Origin: Caprella mutica
Lineage: Eukaryota; Arthropoda; Malacostraca; Amphipoda; Caprellidae
NCBI GenBank assembly: GCA_947561585.1
Contig: CANNZV010000948.1
Coordinates: 62,001 to 126,000 of the forward strand
Reading direction: 5' to 3'
Length of the DNA: 64,000 nt
Under the pieces are notes generated by a model that had not been told where the DNA came from, did not search any database, and was given only the letters and a program-made list of their open reading frames with translations. How positions within the stretch are numbered: the first letter of the stretch is position 1; every line of letters begins with the position of its first letter. The position numbers and the translations under genes are program-made. Positions 32,797-43,862 of the stretch are shown here, in pieces.

Positions 32797-34537
32797 CGCA
32801 ACATCCACAAAGGAATAAATTGTCTCTGTAAACAAGTGCTCTGCTCATACCTCGACTGTATCAATTTACTGAGAATAGATGGAGAATATTGGTAACACTG
32901 GTTTTGAATGTAAATATTAGGCTCCAAATATAATTCATTCATATTGCATGCAATACTGCAATCGAATAGAAACATTGTTCTTTAAAGGTAATTCATAAAT
33001 ATTGCATGTAACTTATTATTAATATAATAATGATCATATCACTCAAACTAAACAATGTGAATGTAGAGTCAATTTAACTGAAATAAATTACTTTTTCGAA
33101 CCTGCTATAATAGCTCAATATACTTAAATTGATGTGAAAGTGTAGTCTAAGCTGGTGTAAATTTCATACGTCTGGCAATCCAAGTGAGTTACTTCTCTGA
33201 ATGTATATCTATTTCAGTCCTAATTTAGTAAATTGAACGCACCCATTCTATTTCAATCATTTGAGCTTAAATGGATTCACTGCGTCATTAACAGGTTCAT
33301 TCAGTGAATTGAGTAATAGTTTGAAATGTATATTCTAATTTGATTGATTATAAAGAACTTGTTGTCATTATAAGTAAAATAAATATACTATAGAAAATCT
33401 TGTTTCATTTATAAATGTAGTTGAAACTATACTCCAATTAGAAAAAAATACTTATTTTTAAATTTTATATATATCTATTCACAATTTCTGGTGATATTTT
33501 TTTTCAATCCGATCACATATCTTATCATGAGCCACATTGATTAATACTGTTCATGATATTTTGAACTTGTTTGGTGAAAAGTGGTACTATTTATGAACAA
33601 ATAAGAGATGTAATTTATATAAACTTCTTTTTTGCATCGCATATATTTTGTTTTATATCAAATAAATTTTTATTTGTCAAATTTACCAATCTTTTCAGTA
33701 AATTAAAATTTATGGAAAACTCACCGCATTAACTTATTTTCTTTCAAATTTTATCAATTCAAAATTCAAGGTTAACAGCTTAGCGGACACTTCGTGATAA
33801 ATTCAAGGAATGTTGCCTAGAATTTTAATATGAAATATTTCAATATTTTTCATTATTTTTAAACACGATTATTTTTACTTGGAAAGTTATATTTCTATAA
33901 TAATTCTATTGATCACTTGAAGGACAAAGATGACTGCAATTGAGTGTTGAACTACCATGCCAAATAAGTAATAAAATGACCATATAACCCGAACGCTATA
34001 TTTTAGCTAAGTTTAAAACTCTAATAAATTATTTTTCCCTCTTTTATGAAGCAGGTAGTGCAAATGGTGATACAAATTAAATTTTGTATCAATAGTTCAC
34101 TTTTCTCTAATCTTGTGATAAAGAAATTTAAAAAAGAACCACCAGCTCGCTCGGAAAATAATGTAATTAAGCATAATTCTAAAACACAAACTCAATGGAA
34201 AATATTTCTAGTGTTTGCTATATATGTAATAGGAATAAATCCAGTGTTTGGTATATAATTAGTGCATGACTAACTTTTGAAAGTGTTATTTCGAGCGGAA
34301 AAGAAACTTATGATACAAATTTATGTTTATCATAAAGCACTATTATTAGGATATGTACAATTTACATATATTATTAATTTACATTTCATCGGAAGTTTTT
34401 ATCTTCCAGCATTGGATTATCTTTCATGTATTTAATAATTATAATATTTACAACTGATAATTAAGAAATACTAAAAACTAAACCTTTGATAAAACTCAGT
34501 CCATCAAAACATTGCTAAAGTTACTATAGAGGTAAAG
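32797..34537. other. AT-rich spacer, no gene seen
   Basis: A 70-codon frame at 34046-34258 has no recognisable domain. Nothing else stands out. Confidence 0.4.
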
Positions 34538-36274
34538 GTTAACCATTCTTTGAATTGATATTACTCGAATGATATTTTATACAATTCAGTTTTGTAGAGT
34601 ACATTTCATGAAGCAACTACTTATTAGTCGATCCTGGAATAATTAGTTAAATCTATGTTATAGCATGGATACAGCAACGTTTTTATTGTAGTGTACCTAA
34701 AATAGACTTAATGTGTACCTAAAATAGACGCAAGTACGGAAAATAATTTCCAAGGAAGGTTGAATGAAACAAAAATCAACTAAACAAGTTATAACATATC
34801 CCTAATGATTTAAACTGATAAACATTAAATCAGGTTATAATAAATCTCTCCAAATGATCTACGCACCATTTCCTTCCACGTGGCCTCATTTTCTGTCAAC
34901 ACACAAGCAAGCCACACAAGGAAGAGTCATTTATGACTCTTTTAATCAGCTGTGGATTTTCTTTGAGTAAATTGACTTCATGAATGATCCTATCTCGCAA
35001 CTCGTTGAGGTTTTCCGGTGAACTATAGTACACCTTATTCTTTAAAAATAGTCGCAAGGTGTCAAATCTGGGAATCTTGCAGGCCACTCAATATCATAGT
35101 GCAGGGCTACAATGCATGGCCTTTCATTGACCATAAACCGACGCTGAGGAAGGGCACCGTCCTGGAACCACCAGAGTCTGATAAATCGATTGTTGAAAAT
35201 GCGGAGTAGTTCTGGGTCCATCTTTTCGTTGATCATAATCAGGTGAAGATCCCATTAAAGTTACCGTCGTAGAAGAAGGGACCAATGATATAGCCATTTC
35301 TGCATAGTCCAATCTAAAGGGATTGTTTTTCCCTATAAATACTCTTATCAAAGTTGAATTCAGGTGGACTTTTTTTCTGTCCATATTGTCTGACTGGTTA
35401 CTTTATCATTCATGAAAAAGACTGCCTCATCACTAATGACATAATTTTCTAAAAAGCGGGCAGGTGTGTCAAGATTCCAGTCAACGAAATGCCTTCATCT
35501 TGGGCAATCAGTTTCGAGAAGCTAGTGTCTTCCAGTCATCTTGAAGGGGTGCAACTTTGAATCGTGTTTAGAAATCTGATTGAATGTTGATCTTGACTAC
35601 TGTAAGTTATTCTGTCTGATAAATGCGCTGATATTTTGTTGAAGTTCTAATCGAACAATTTTGACATTTTCTTCAGTTCTCACAGTTATCCTCCGACCAG
35701 AGTGGCCTGAGTTAAGATTCAGTCTAGTTCCTTCGATTTCGTACTTCCGGACATTTTTCCAAATAGCTGGCGTGCTAGGCTGTCGTCTATTTGAAAACTA
35801 TTCTGCGAAAAGATCTTATACCTTCTTTAAACTTCCAGTCCCTTAATAGCTTGTAACCACAAACACTCATTGTTCCTTTGTTAGCAGCATAGTGCATAGT
35901 AAAGGGCAATTTTGAGACAAAATTTATCACTGGTGCAAAGAAATTGGCCATTTTTTTGAGCATAATCTTATAAGAATAGATGGAAGCGGCATAATTATTA
36001 AGTATAATTTTTTTTATTTCTGTGTGATTATTCGATTTCGTTTCATTTAACCTTCCTTGGAAGTTATTTTCGGTCCTTGCGCAAGCTTGTTTTAGGTACC
36101 ATATATTAAAAACAATGCTCTATCCATACTGTACAATAGATTAAACTATTTTTTCCCAGTATCGACTAATAAATTGTTCCTTGATAAAATGTACTTAACA
36201 AAACTGAATTGTATACATTAGCATTCGAGTAATATCAATTCAAAGTACAGTTAACTTTTTGGTGGGTCACCCTG
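34538..36274 (-). mobile_element. Mariner-family transposon, about 1.75 kb, decayed
   Basis: The right end (36262-36274, GGTGGGTCACCCTG before TA) and a long inverted repeat bound it: GAATTGATATTACTCGAATG and ACAATTCAGTTTTGT(A/T)(G/A)AG at 34550-34600 pair with 36180-36250, and TTCCAAGGAAGGTT at about 34750 pairs with AACCTTCCTTGGAA at about 36050. The TIR is therefore about 230 bp. The outermost left end (CAGGGTGACCC) is no longer recognisable. Confidence 0.8.
34896..35870 (-). pseudogene. Mariner-family transposase, frameshifted
   Basis: Read on the minus strand across several frames: STPAIWKNVRKYEIEG and SGRRITVRTEEN (N-terminal helix-turn-helix region), DSKLHPFKM, VISDEAVFFMND (first catalytic Asp), WWFQDGALPQ (second), WPARFPDLTPCDYF (third), then KNKVYYSSPENLNELRDRI near the C-terminus. 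The blocks match the large arthropod Tc1/mariner group with LHPYK, SDEAxF, QQDGAPPH and SPDLTPxDFFLWG motifs. I count 35 residues between the last two Asp. At least one frameshift lies near 35045, others between 35100 and 35400, and stops occur near 35560 and 35800, so it is inactive. The probable start ATG is at 35870. All three catalytic acids are still visible. The flanking TIR supports one element. Confidence 0.85.
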
Positions 36275-37446
36275 TATTAAAATATGAAAATGAAAAATCG
36301 ACGGTAATTTTCGCCATATGCTAAATATGACAGACGAAGTCGCATCTCTTTTCATCAAACTTATTTTGTATTCACATGAACGCGTTCAGGTGACTGGAAA
36401 TAGTTACAGAAAGAATCTATGAGCTTTCGATTATTGAATATCGATGTAATGAATATAAATGAGAGGAGGTTGAAACTATTGGTCATTTACTGAAGGAAAT
36501 GTCTTGACTATAATTAAGTAAGACATGGAAAGGAAGGAAAAGTTTCTAAACTGATAGTTAGCTATTATACTCTCCAAAACATCAAACTAATTCACAGTTT
36601 CTTGCCATCCAATCTTTGAAATCATCAGAGATCTTTTCGGATGATTTATTGGGTCCAATAAATTTCTACTTCGATCTTCTATGAAGTGAGGGTGTCGTCG
36701 CTTCACGAAAAAATGCTTGAATTGAGGTGTAACTTTGTTTATGTTAACATGAATTGTATCATGATACTAAGTTTATTTTTTTATTTAAGATAATTATGGG
36801 AAATCTACTATAATATAGGTGTAATTCAGTCAATTCTATATTGGTTTGCTTCAAAGAGAGAATATTGAGAGAAGTTTTAGAAGTGCAAGAAGACAATACG
36901 TTTCCTACAGTGCTCTCGATGCAAATAACGGAAGTTTAAATGTAATCCTCATCTCTTGTTGCTAACGGATCGTCTTTTCAACACCGGGGACATTCCATCT
37001 ACAAACTTAGCCACCAGAGGAACTGTGAGCTCAGATAGATGTGATATTTTGTAGAGAATAATATATAGAGCAGTGATATTTCTCTGTGTTTCATCTTTGT
37101 TTTATATTATATGCTATAAGATATCAATATAAAGTAAATAACTTAAAGTCCAATGAGCAATGCATAACTAGAAGATTTCGCAATTTTATAATCAATATAC
37201 TCGAATAGTATAGCAAGAATGTAGGATACGAATAAAATAAAAAAATATACATGTGTTATATGTGCTAAATTTTAGCAGCATACTATAATTTGAAATTAAA
37301 AGAAACTCTATCAAATGTTATGCTTGTTGATATCATAAAATTGGTCTTGTTATTCGATGTCAAATTTGTAAGACTTGAAAAAAATAGTAAATTGGAGAAG
37401 TATGATTTATAAAACTAGCATCATGCAGTGACTTTTTCCTCTGAAA
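36275..37446. other. AT-rich spacer, no gene seen
   Basis: No motif recognised in either strand; several short poly-A/T and ATATA tracts. Confidence 0.4.
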
Positions 37447-37802
37447 CCCAGGCAACATAAGTTAATGGGGTCCATGTTGGCAATAGCTCGACAAATCATA
37501 TTGGTACTGTGTTTTTTTTCTAAAAATAGACCAACATTGTGGCAGCAATGAGCTCTTTTGTGTTGCCAATACGTTAAGAAAATTTACGCCATATAATGTC
37601 GATACGCTATACATTATTAAAATAAGGATGGGTCCTTATGATAATTCGCCACATTGAACCAACCTTCTCATGAGGTAACTTTCCATTAGAATGGAAAATC
37701 ACATTATCCCAATGCTATTTTTAGGCTACTTTTCAGTCTGTCATCTTATTCCTATCAATCCATCTTGTGCCCATGTTGGAGCAATGTGTCATGGTCACTT
37801 GG
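37447..37802 (+). mobile_element. CCCAAGCAACC-type MITE, complete 356-bp copy
   Basis: It runs from CCCAGGCAACATAAGTTAAT to GTGTCATGGTCACTTGG; the two ends are imperfect inverted repeats. It joins in 356 bp the sequences found separately at 30098-30230 and 32340-32596. Confidence 0.75.
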
Positions 37803-37971
37803 TTAGTGGCATATAATAAGAATATATATAGCTATATATGCCACAAGAATATCTGATATTGAAATATTTGAGATTTATATAATTACATTCGAAATTTACT
37901 GTACATATTTCGTACATTAATCTCTTGATTATAACAGTGTTATTTTATATTTAGTATCTGGAGTAGCAAGA

Positions 37972-39123
37972 CAGGGTGGCGCAAAAAAATGCAAACACAT
38001 CAAACTAGTTTATTTTACAAACCATAAAACCTAGAAATTTTCTAATAACACAGTTTTATTCATTTACTTTATCTGCATCTACCGTAATAATTTGTTAAGA
38101 GGTACGAAAAAAATTAAACATCCTGCAGCAAATTAAAAAAAGGTAAATTTAAAGGGCTTGCGCGGGGGCGAAATATACATAAAAAATCACAATAGGTATA
38201 ATAATATCATTTCATATCATATATGGATGTAAAAACATTAAATTATATTGTTTTCTGAAACAAATAAAACACAAATAAAATCTTAATAATCATATGAAAA
38301 TTTATATTTTATATATAATTGATATCTTTAATAAATATCAGTTCGCCGTTAATATGTTTCTCCTATTCGAAACCCTCAAAATGCAGCTTTCAAATGAACA
38401 GAGTTTTTGTTATGGCAAGTTATTTAAACACTGCCTCATTTTGAATATAGCTTTCAGGAAAGATTTTTACCAACTATAAAACCATATTAACCTAAATTAA
38501 TAAACTTAAAACCGAAGAAAAACTGAAGAATTTTGGAGAACAGAACGAACGCATGAAAACATTAATCTTATTCATGAACTATTTATTGAGAATCCTAAAA
38601 TACCAATCAGGAGGAATGAATTAGACATCACTAAAGACACATTTCACCGAATTGTTAAACACGATTTAAAATATCATCCTTTTAAGATACATGTAAGGCT
38701 TGAACTCTTAGAGCTGATTTACCGCACAGTCTAAATTTTTCAAGATGGCTTCTGCAAAGAAATGCTCGTTTTAGAGTAGATGTCGTGATTGGTAATGCAG
38801 AAGTATTTCCATGAATGAAAAAAAAAACAATTAACCAAACGTTAATTGAATGAAAAATAGCATTTAATGGAAAATTCTATTACCATATGGAAAAAAATTA
38901 TACATATTCTGAAGTCTTTTTGTATTTTTCATCCTTGCGCAACCCCTTTTTATTTATATATTTTCAATTCACTGCAGGATGTTCAATTTTAGTTGTACGT
39001 TTGCAAACAATGCAAAAAAAAAAAATATATGAATAAAACTGTGTTTTCAGAAAATTTCTAACTTTCATAGTTTGTAAAATAAACTAATTTGAAAATGGGT
39101 TTCTTTTTTTTTGCGCCACCCTG
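37972..39123 (+). mobile_element. Internally deleted mariner-family element (copy 1)
   Basis: TIR CAGGGTGGCGCAAAAAAA ... TTTTTTTTGCGCCACCCTG, followed by TA on the right. Inverted similarity continues about 190 bp inward (AAACTAGTTTATTTTACAAA; CTTGCGCGGGGGCG / CTTGCGCAACCCC). The interior keeps only the N-terminal half of a transposase. A sibling lies at 59926-61064. Confidence 0.85.
38381..38814 (+). pseudogene. Mariner-family transposase, N-terminal half only
   Basis: It starts MQLSNEQSFCYGKLFKHC. After stops and frameshifts the second helix-turn-helix region reads NPKIPIRRNELDITKDTFHR and then IVKHDLKYHPFKIHVRLELL. A further frame gives SLNFSRWLLQRN and VVIGNAEVF, the position of the first catalytic block (normally (S/G)DEAxF). 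Sequence for the second and third catalytic Asp is missing, since the right TIR follows within about 300 bp. The deletion makes it unable to encode an active enzyme. The sibling at 60309 lost about the same part. Confidence 0.75.
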
Positions 39124-39787
39124 TATATCGGGACCGAAAAGATTAAAAATAGTCCAAATTGGTAATAATTAACTTAAATTATTGGATTTGCATTCGTTAT
39201 GAACTTAACAATTGATAGATACCAAATATTGCAGTAATCAATAAATAAGCAGATAATTTACTGATTACACAATTATCATTATCAGATTATTATTTTTGTT
39301 TTGTTGGAATAATATCGTCTATTAAATTTATGGAATTATAAATAATTAATAGAAATAAAACATTAATGATATATTCCTGTAGCCTATCAAATGCTACCTT
39401 TTTCAAAGTTTATTGTTCCAACGCATTCCTTCGAAGTACTCAAACTAAATATTCGATATCAACACGAATGCCACAGACTGCCTCACGACTGAAATATTAA
39501 AAAGAATTCCAGAGAATTGGACAACCAGAAACCTGTTCCTTCAGCATGGTATTTACTTTCAGAAAATAAAAAACTGGGTTAATACGAATATCGGTAGATA
39601 TATATTGTAAATGTCTGATGGACCTTTGGAAGATTTTGCTATCATCTAAATATGAAAGTTCCAATGGAAATTAAAAATTCCTTTAATAAATGTAAAATAT
39701 AGAGCGATAAAAATAAGGTGAAACTCACTTTGGAACTACATAATAAAACGGCGTGATCATTGAGCTCAGAGTATTTTTATTTGTCCT
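39124..39787. other. AT-rich spacer, no gene seen
   Basis: No recognisable feature. Confidence 0.4.
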
Positions 39788-39790
39788 TTA

Positions 39791-40630
39791 GGGGACCGAC
39801 CATGGAAAAATCTCAAAATTGTATAATTTTTTTACTTTCATAAATAGGTACATAATAACCTTATAAATGATTGGACCAAAAATCAGAACTGTTGATTGTG
39901 ACTGTGTGACACTATGCCGCTGGGGAGAGGGAGGAAAGGTGACACCGAAGCGTCCAACTCCCATGAGTATCAACCTTGTGGATTTTGATTTGGTGTCGTG
40001 GTTATTGCTATTTTGTACTTTACAACAGTGAGTCAGGTGGCTCCTGATGATACCCCCAACTCCAAGTGGATAATAGTGAGCATGGCTTGCTTTTCCATGC
40101 TCGTGGGGATTTAGTGTCAAACAAATCAGTAACTTTGAATGCCATTTTGAGGCACTTCAAAAAAGCAACAAATTTTGGTATTCAAACATCTAACACTCTT
40201 TTTTAGTTGAAGCTACGGCATTGCAGTTCTTTGCATTCAATTCTCCAGGACATTATATAGAATCTTAGTAGAGTTTTGATCGAATTTCAAATTTATTTTT
40301 AGGAATATTAAATTTAAAAATAAATGAATTTTTTTAATATTTCGAAAAATAATTTGAAATTCGAACAAAACGCTACAACGATTCTAGGTAATCCCCTGGA
40401 GAATCGAGTGCAAAAAACAGCAATACCGTAACTTTAACCAAAAAAAGGCTTAGGCGTTTTGGACAATGGTTCGAAATCCGTTCGAAATTCGAATTACTCA
40501 TTTTATATGGGTCTAATCGAAAAAATAACCTGAACAAAAACGAAAAGGAATTCAATTTCATATATGGGTAGGAAGTTTCAGAACCGCAGTTTCATTAATA
40601 AAAAGTTTTTAAAAACCATTGACGGTCCCC
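39791..40630. mobile_element. Harbinger-like MITE, GGGGACCG ends with TTA duplication
   Basis: GGGGACCGACCATGGAAAAA and CCATTGACGGTCCCC are imperfect inverted ends, each bordered by TTA in the same orientation (39788-39790, 40631-40633). A 3-bp TTA/TAA duplication is typical of PIF/Harbinger. The GC-rich CGCTGGGGAGAGGG block recurs at 61365. The 110-codon minus frame at 39788-40120 lies wholly inside and overlaps the TIR, so I treat it as non-genic. Confidence 0.65.
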
Positions 40631-40633
40631 TTA

Positions 40634-41110
40634 ATCTAATATTAAATTTTGTGCCTCATCATCTAGGTCCAACCAATATTTCTTCCAGTGATTTATTTCA
40701 GATACGAACAGTGAAACACCAAACTAATTCACATTTCACGGCTTTCAGGTACACTTTTCTGATCTCAGCCTTTCTGAACTTTTCAGGTACACTAAGCCAC
40801 CTAACGACAACGAACGTAAACACTAATTACCACAAATGAGTTGACTCAAGTTGACATCATATTGACAGTAACGTATTTCTTGTTCGTCATTAGAAAGATT
40901 TTGTTTGTTTAAGCTGCTATGGTCTTGGTGAAAGAGCTGTTACGAAAGCTTTCATTTGTGTTATCTTAGCGAGGAAAGAAAAACAAAAACAACGGGATTC
41001 ATTATGCAAATGATACAGCATTTGAGCAGATTGTTTACTAGGGGAAGTCAGATTGAGCAAGACATTACAATTGGAAACATTGATAAACGATAGGTTACAC
41101 CATCATATAT
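40634..41110. other. AT-rich spacer, no gene seen
   Basis: No recognisable feature. Confidence 0.4.
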
Positions 41111-41114
41111 TGCA

Positions 41115-42020
41115 GTGACTAATACCTTTCAGTGCGGTGACTCACCCTCCCAGTGCAGTGACTCATTCCTCACAGTTCAGGTCACACCATCACAAAGTGT
41201 ACTTCAGGCCATCACACAGTGCAGTTCACACCATCTAAAAGAGCATTTGCATCTAATCAAGACAATGCCTTTCTTCTTACCCAAAACACCTTTCAAAATC
41301 TCGGCGTTTTAATTCCCTTGATTTACGAGCTAGATTAGTAAACATAACATCGGCTAAAATTCTCTGATCTCTTCCACAGTCGCAAAATAACGAAATCCAT
41401 TAAGCTGCTGAAAAGTGAAATGGGAAGCAATAACTTGTAAGGAGTGCCAAATCTATGAGATATGGATTTGTTTTCGTCCAATATCCTAAAAAATATATTG
41501 TTTATGAGACTTTTAGCTTCATGATACCTGAGAGTATTCGTTAATTGTCATTAACAAATTTACTATTACTTCATTTTATATCTTATTCTGAGAGATTTTT
41601 TAAAGGACATATATCTAACTAAAAAATACTCTCCAATTAGTATTATAGGTAACTGTTGATGTACTAAATCGTGTAATTACTGTCACAGACTAATACAGCG
41701 CAATTAATTAAATTATTAGTTCATTATTACTTATATTACCAACATATTTTTAATTAATGCCATTTAAATTCTTCCTGTCTTTTCAAGTCTTCACGTGACT
41801 GTTTTGTCAACATTCTCCTAGATAACCTCCATCGTCCTCTCCTTCTTTCCAATCTTCTCTCAATTCTCCTACATTATTTTCCTTTCCCCTCCCATATCCT
41901 TTCAATTCTCTTTCATTTTTTCCTCCATTTTTCCCAAGATTCTCCTTCATTCTTTTATTTTCAATTCCAATCTTCTTGTCATTCTCCTTCATTCCTTCTT
42001 TTCCACTCCAATCTTGTCAC
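41115..42020 (+). repeat. 0.9-kb dispersed repeat with CAGTGCAGTGACTCA array and polypyrimidine tail
   Basis: Inverted relative of 55735-56440. Landmarks are AATCTCGGCGTTTTAATTCC, GATTTACGAGCT, TTCCACAGTCG, GGAGTGCCAAAT and ATGGATTTGTTTTCGTCCAA. The left side has short CAGTGCAGTGACTCA repeats; the right side (41810-42010) is a C/T-rich tract matching the G/A-rich tract at 55735-55920. No conserved protein. Confidence 0.65.
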
Positions 42021-42584
42021 AATAATTTATTTGAGTTGCTCAAGATGTCGATTGTAATTGTTTTTTGCAAATTAATTATATTATGGTTTTTCATGAATTT
42101 AAACTTTGTGCACCTCATGTGACTCCGTTAGGTGAATTCAGAAATGGCTTTTCATGTTATTCTTAACACCAGCTAATTCCGTTGACTCATGCATAAAAAA
42201 TATCCAAATGAATATATTTGTAATGAAACAATATGTTGATTGAGACGTACATGTTTGTGATGTCAATAGCGAATAACATTTTTGAGTAAAATATTCATTA
42301 ATATCATGACATTTGAATATATAATTGAAATTTGATTCAAGTTTCAAGAAAGCAAATTATTCGTGGAATTTAACCGAAATTCAGTTGATAATGGATTATA
42401 AACGCATAATTATAAGAAAATTATTTCATTGGTTAATAATAATAAAAAATACGTTTGCAATTAAAAAGAGCAAACAATTTCAAAAACTGTTCCAGAACAA
42501 CTTAATAAATATAATATAATTTTTCTATAATTTTATGATTAACAAGTAAAACAATATCCAATAAATTAACGCTTGTATAACACG
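42021..42584. other. AT-rich spacer, no gene seen
   Basis: No recognisable feature. Confidence 0.4.
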
Positions 42585-42586
42585 TA

Positions 42587-43855
42587 GGGTCGGACGGAGT
42601 ATCACCGCGCATACGTTTTTTATGGGGTATCACTACGCACCTCTTATAATTTTAGAAGCACTTCTTTTAGCCTTAATATTGCACCATCATTTCGAGCATC
42701 AACTTTTCTCCCAAAAACATCATGACGCACCATCATCCTATTAGTATTTCTAGGGTTAAGTCGCGATATATGTGGTGCTGTCAAAATGATCTGAAAAAAG
42801 TTTGCGCTGGTGATATTCAAATCCTGCAAACTCTCCAATAACTCTACAACCGAGATTTATAGATTCATATTGTTTTAACATGTTAACACAAACATTAACA
42901 GTTACTTTATGTCAAATTTTCATTTTCTCAGTTTAAACGGTTTTCATGTTACAACCGTGCGCAGTGATACCCCACATAATTTAGAGGTGGAGGGGTATCA
43001 CTGCGCATCAGTAATAACCATATCTATAAAAAAATAATTTTTAAATAATATGAAAAATAGGAGTTTTTAGCTCTTAATAAAGGCATAAATATTGAATGAG
43101 GTGTTATTCAATTATAATATTGATTAAAAATAAACTTACGAACGTATAGTAGCTATGCTAATTGATGCGGGGGGTGTTAAGATAGGGAGAGGGGGTATTT
43201 AGGTGGTGGCTGAGAGGTTATTCAATTAGATATTAATTAAAAATAAACCTAGTATCGTATTATGTTACTTTATATTAGTAGTTAACTTGTTACGCAAAAT
43301 TAAAGTGTTAAATTAGATGCAGATTTATTAAATATGTGTTTAAAAAGTGAGTGGCAACTAGATAGGGAAGAGGGCATTTAGAGAGGGAAGCACAGACATT
43401 TAGATGGGGATAGAGGGAAATAGATGGGGGGAGAGGGGGAAATAGATGTGGTAGAGGGGGTTTAGATTGGGAAGAGGGAGATTTAAATGGGAAAAAGTGA
43501 GATTTCGATGAGAGGAGAGTGTGATTCATATGGGAGGAGATGGAGATTTAGATGGGAAGAGAGGGGGATTCAGATGGGAGAGTGGGGTATTTAGATGGGG
43601 AAAGAAGGGAGTTTAGATAGAGGGTGGGAGGGGTATTAAAATGGGAGAGAAGGGATTTAGGTAGGGGAGAGAAGTCTTGCATGTATGCAATACGCAGAAA
43701 TACCCCTACGTGTGCGCAGTGATACTCCGATACACTCACAAAAAGTTGCGCACGAAAAATTGCCAATAAGTATTTTATTTATTTATGTATTATTTCGAAA
43801 CTGATTGAGAACCATCCTCTTCCATGATCATTTCATTACGAAAAAAGTAATTTCT
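42587..43855. mobile_element. GGTATCACTGCGCA element (copy 2), truncated by a foldback insertion
   Basis: Inverted relative of 21485-23352: TIR GGGTCGGACGGAGTATCACC at 42587 after TA, subterminal GTATCACTGCGCA motifs at about 42600, 42625, 42959, 42995 and 43716, and a purine-rich minisatellite at 43370-43680. The far TIR is absent because the foldback terminus begins at 43863. The MITE present in copy 1 is missing here (empty site near 43050). A 64-codon minus frame (42644-42838) aligns to copy 1, but copy 1 has a stop and amino-acid changes throughout. Confidence 0.75.
43370..43680. repeat. Polypurine minisatellite (GATTTAGATGGGGAAGAGGG)
   Basis: About 310 bp nearly without C, in 20-26 bp units. 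Counterpart of the pyrimidine tract at 21730-21960. Confidence 0.75.
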
Positions 43856-43862
43856 TCAGTAC

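Noticed and set aside
39788..40120. 110-codon minus-strand frame
   Set aside because: It lies wholly in the Harbinger-like MITE and overlaps its TIR; the related copy at 61237 does not keep the frame.
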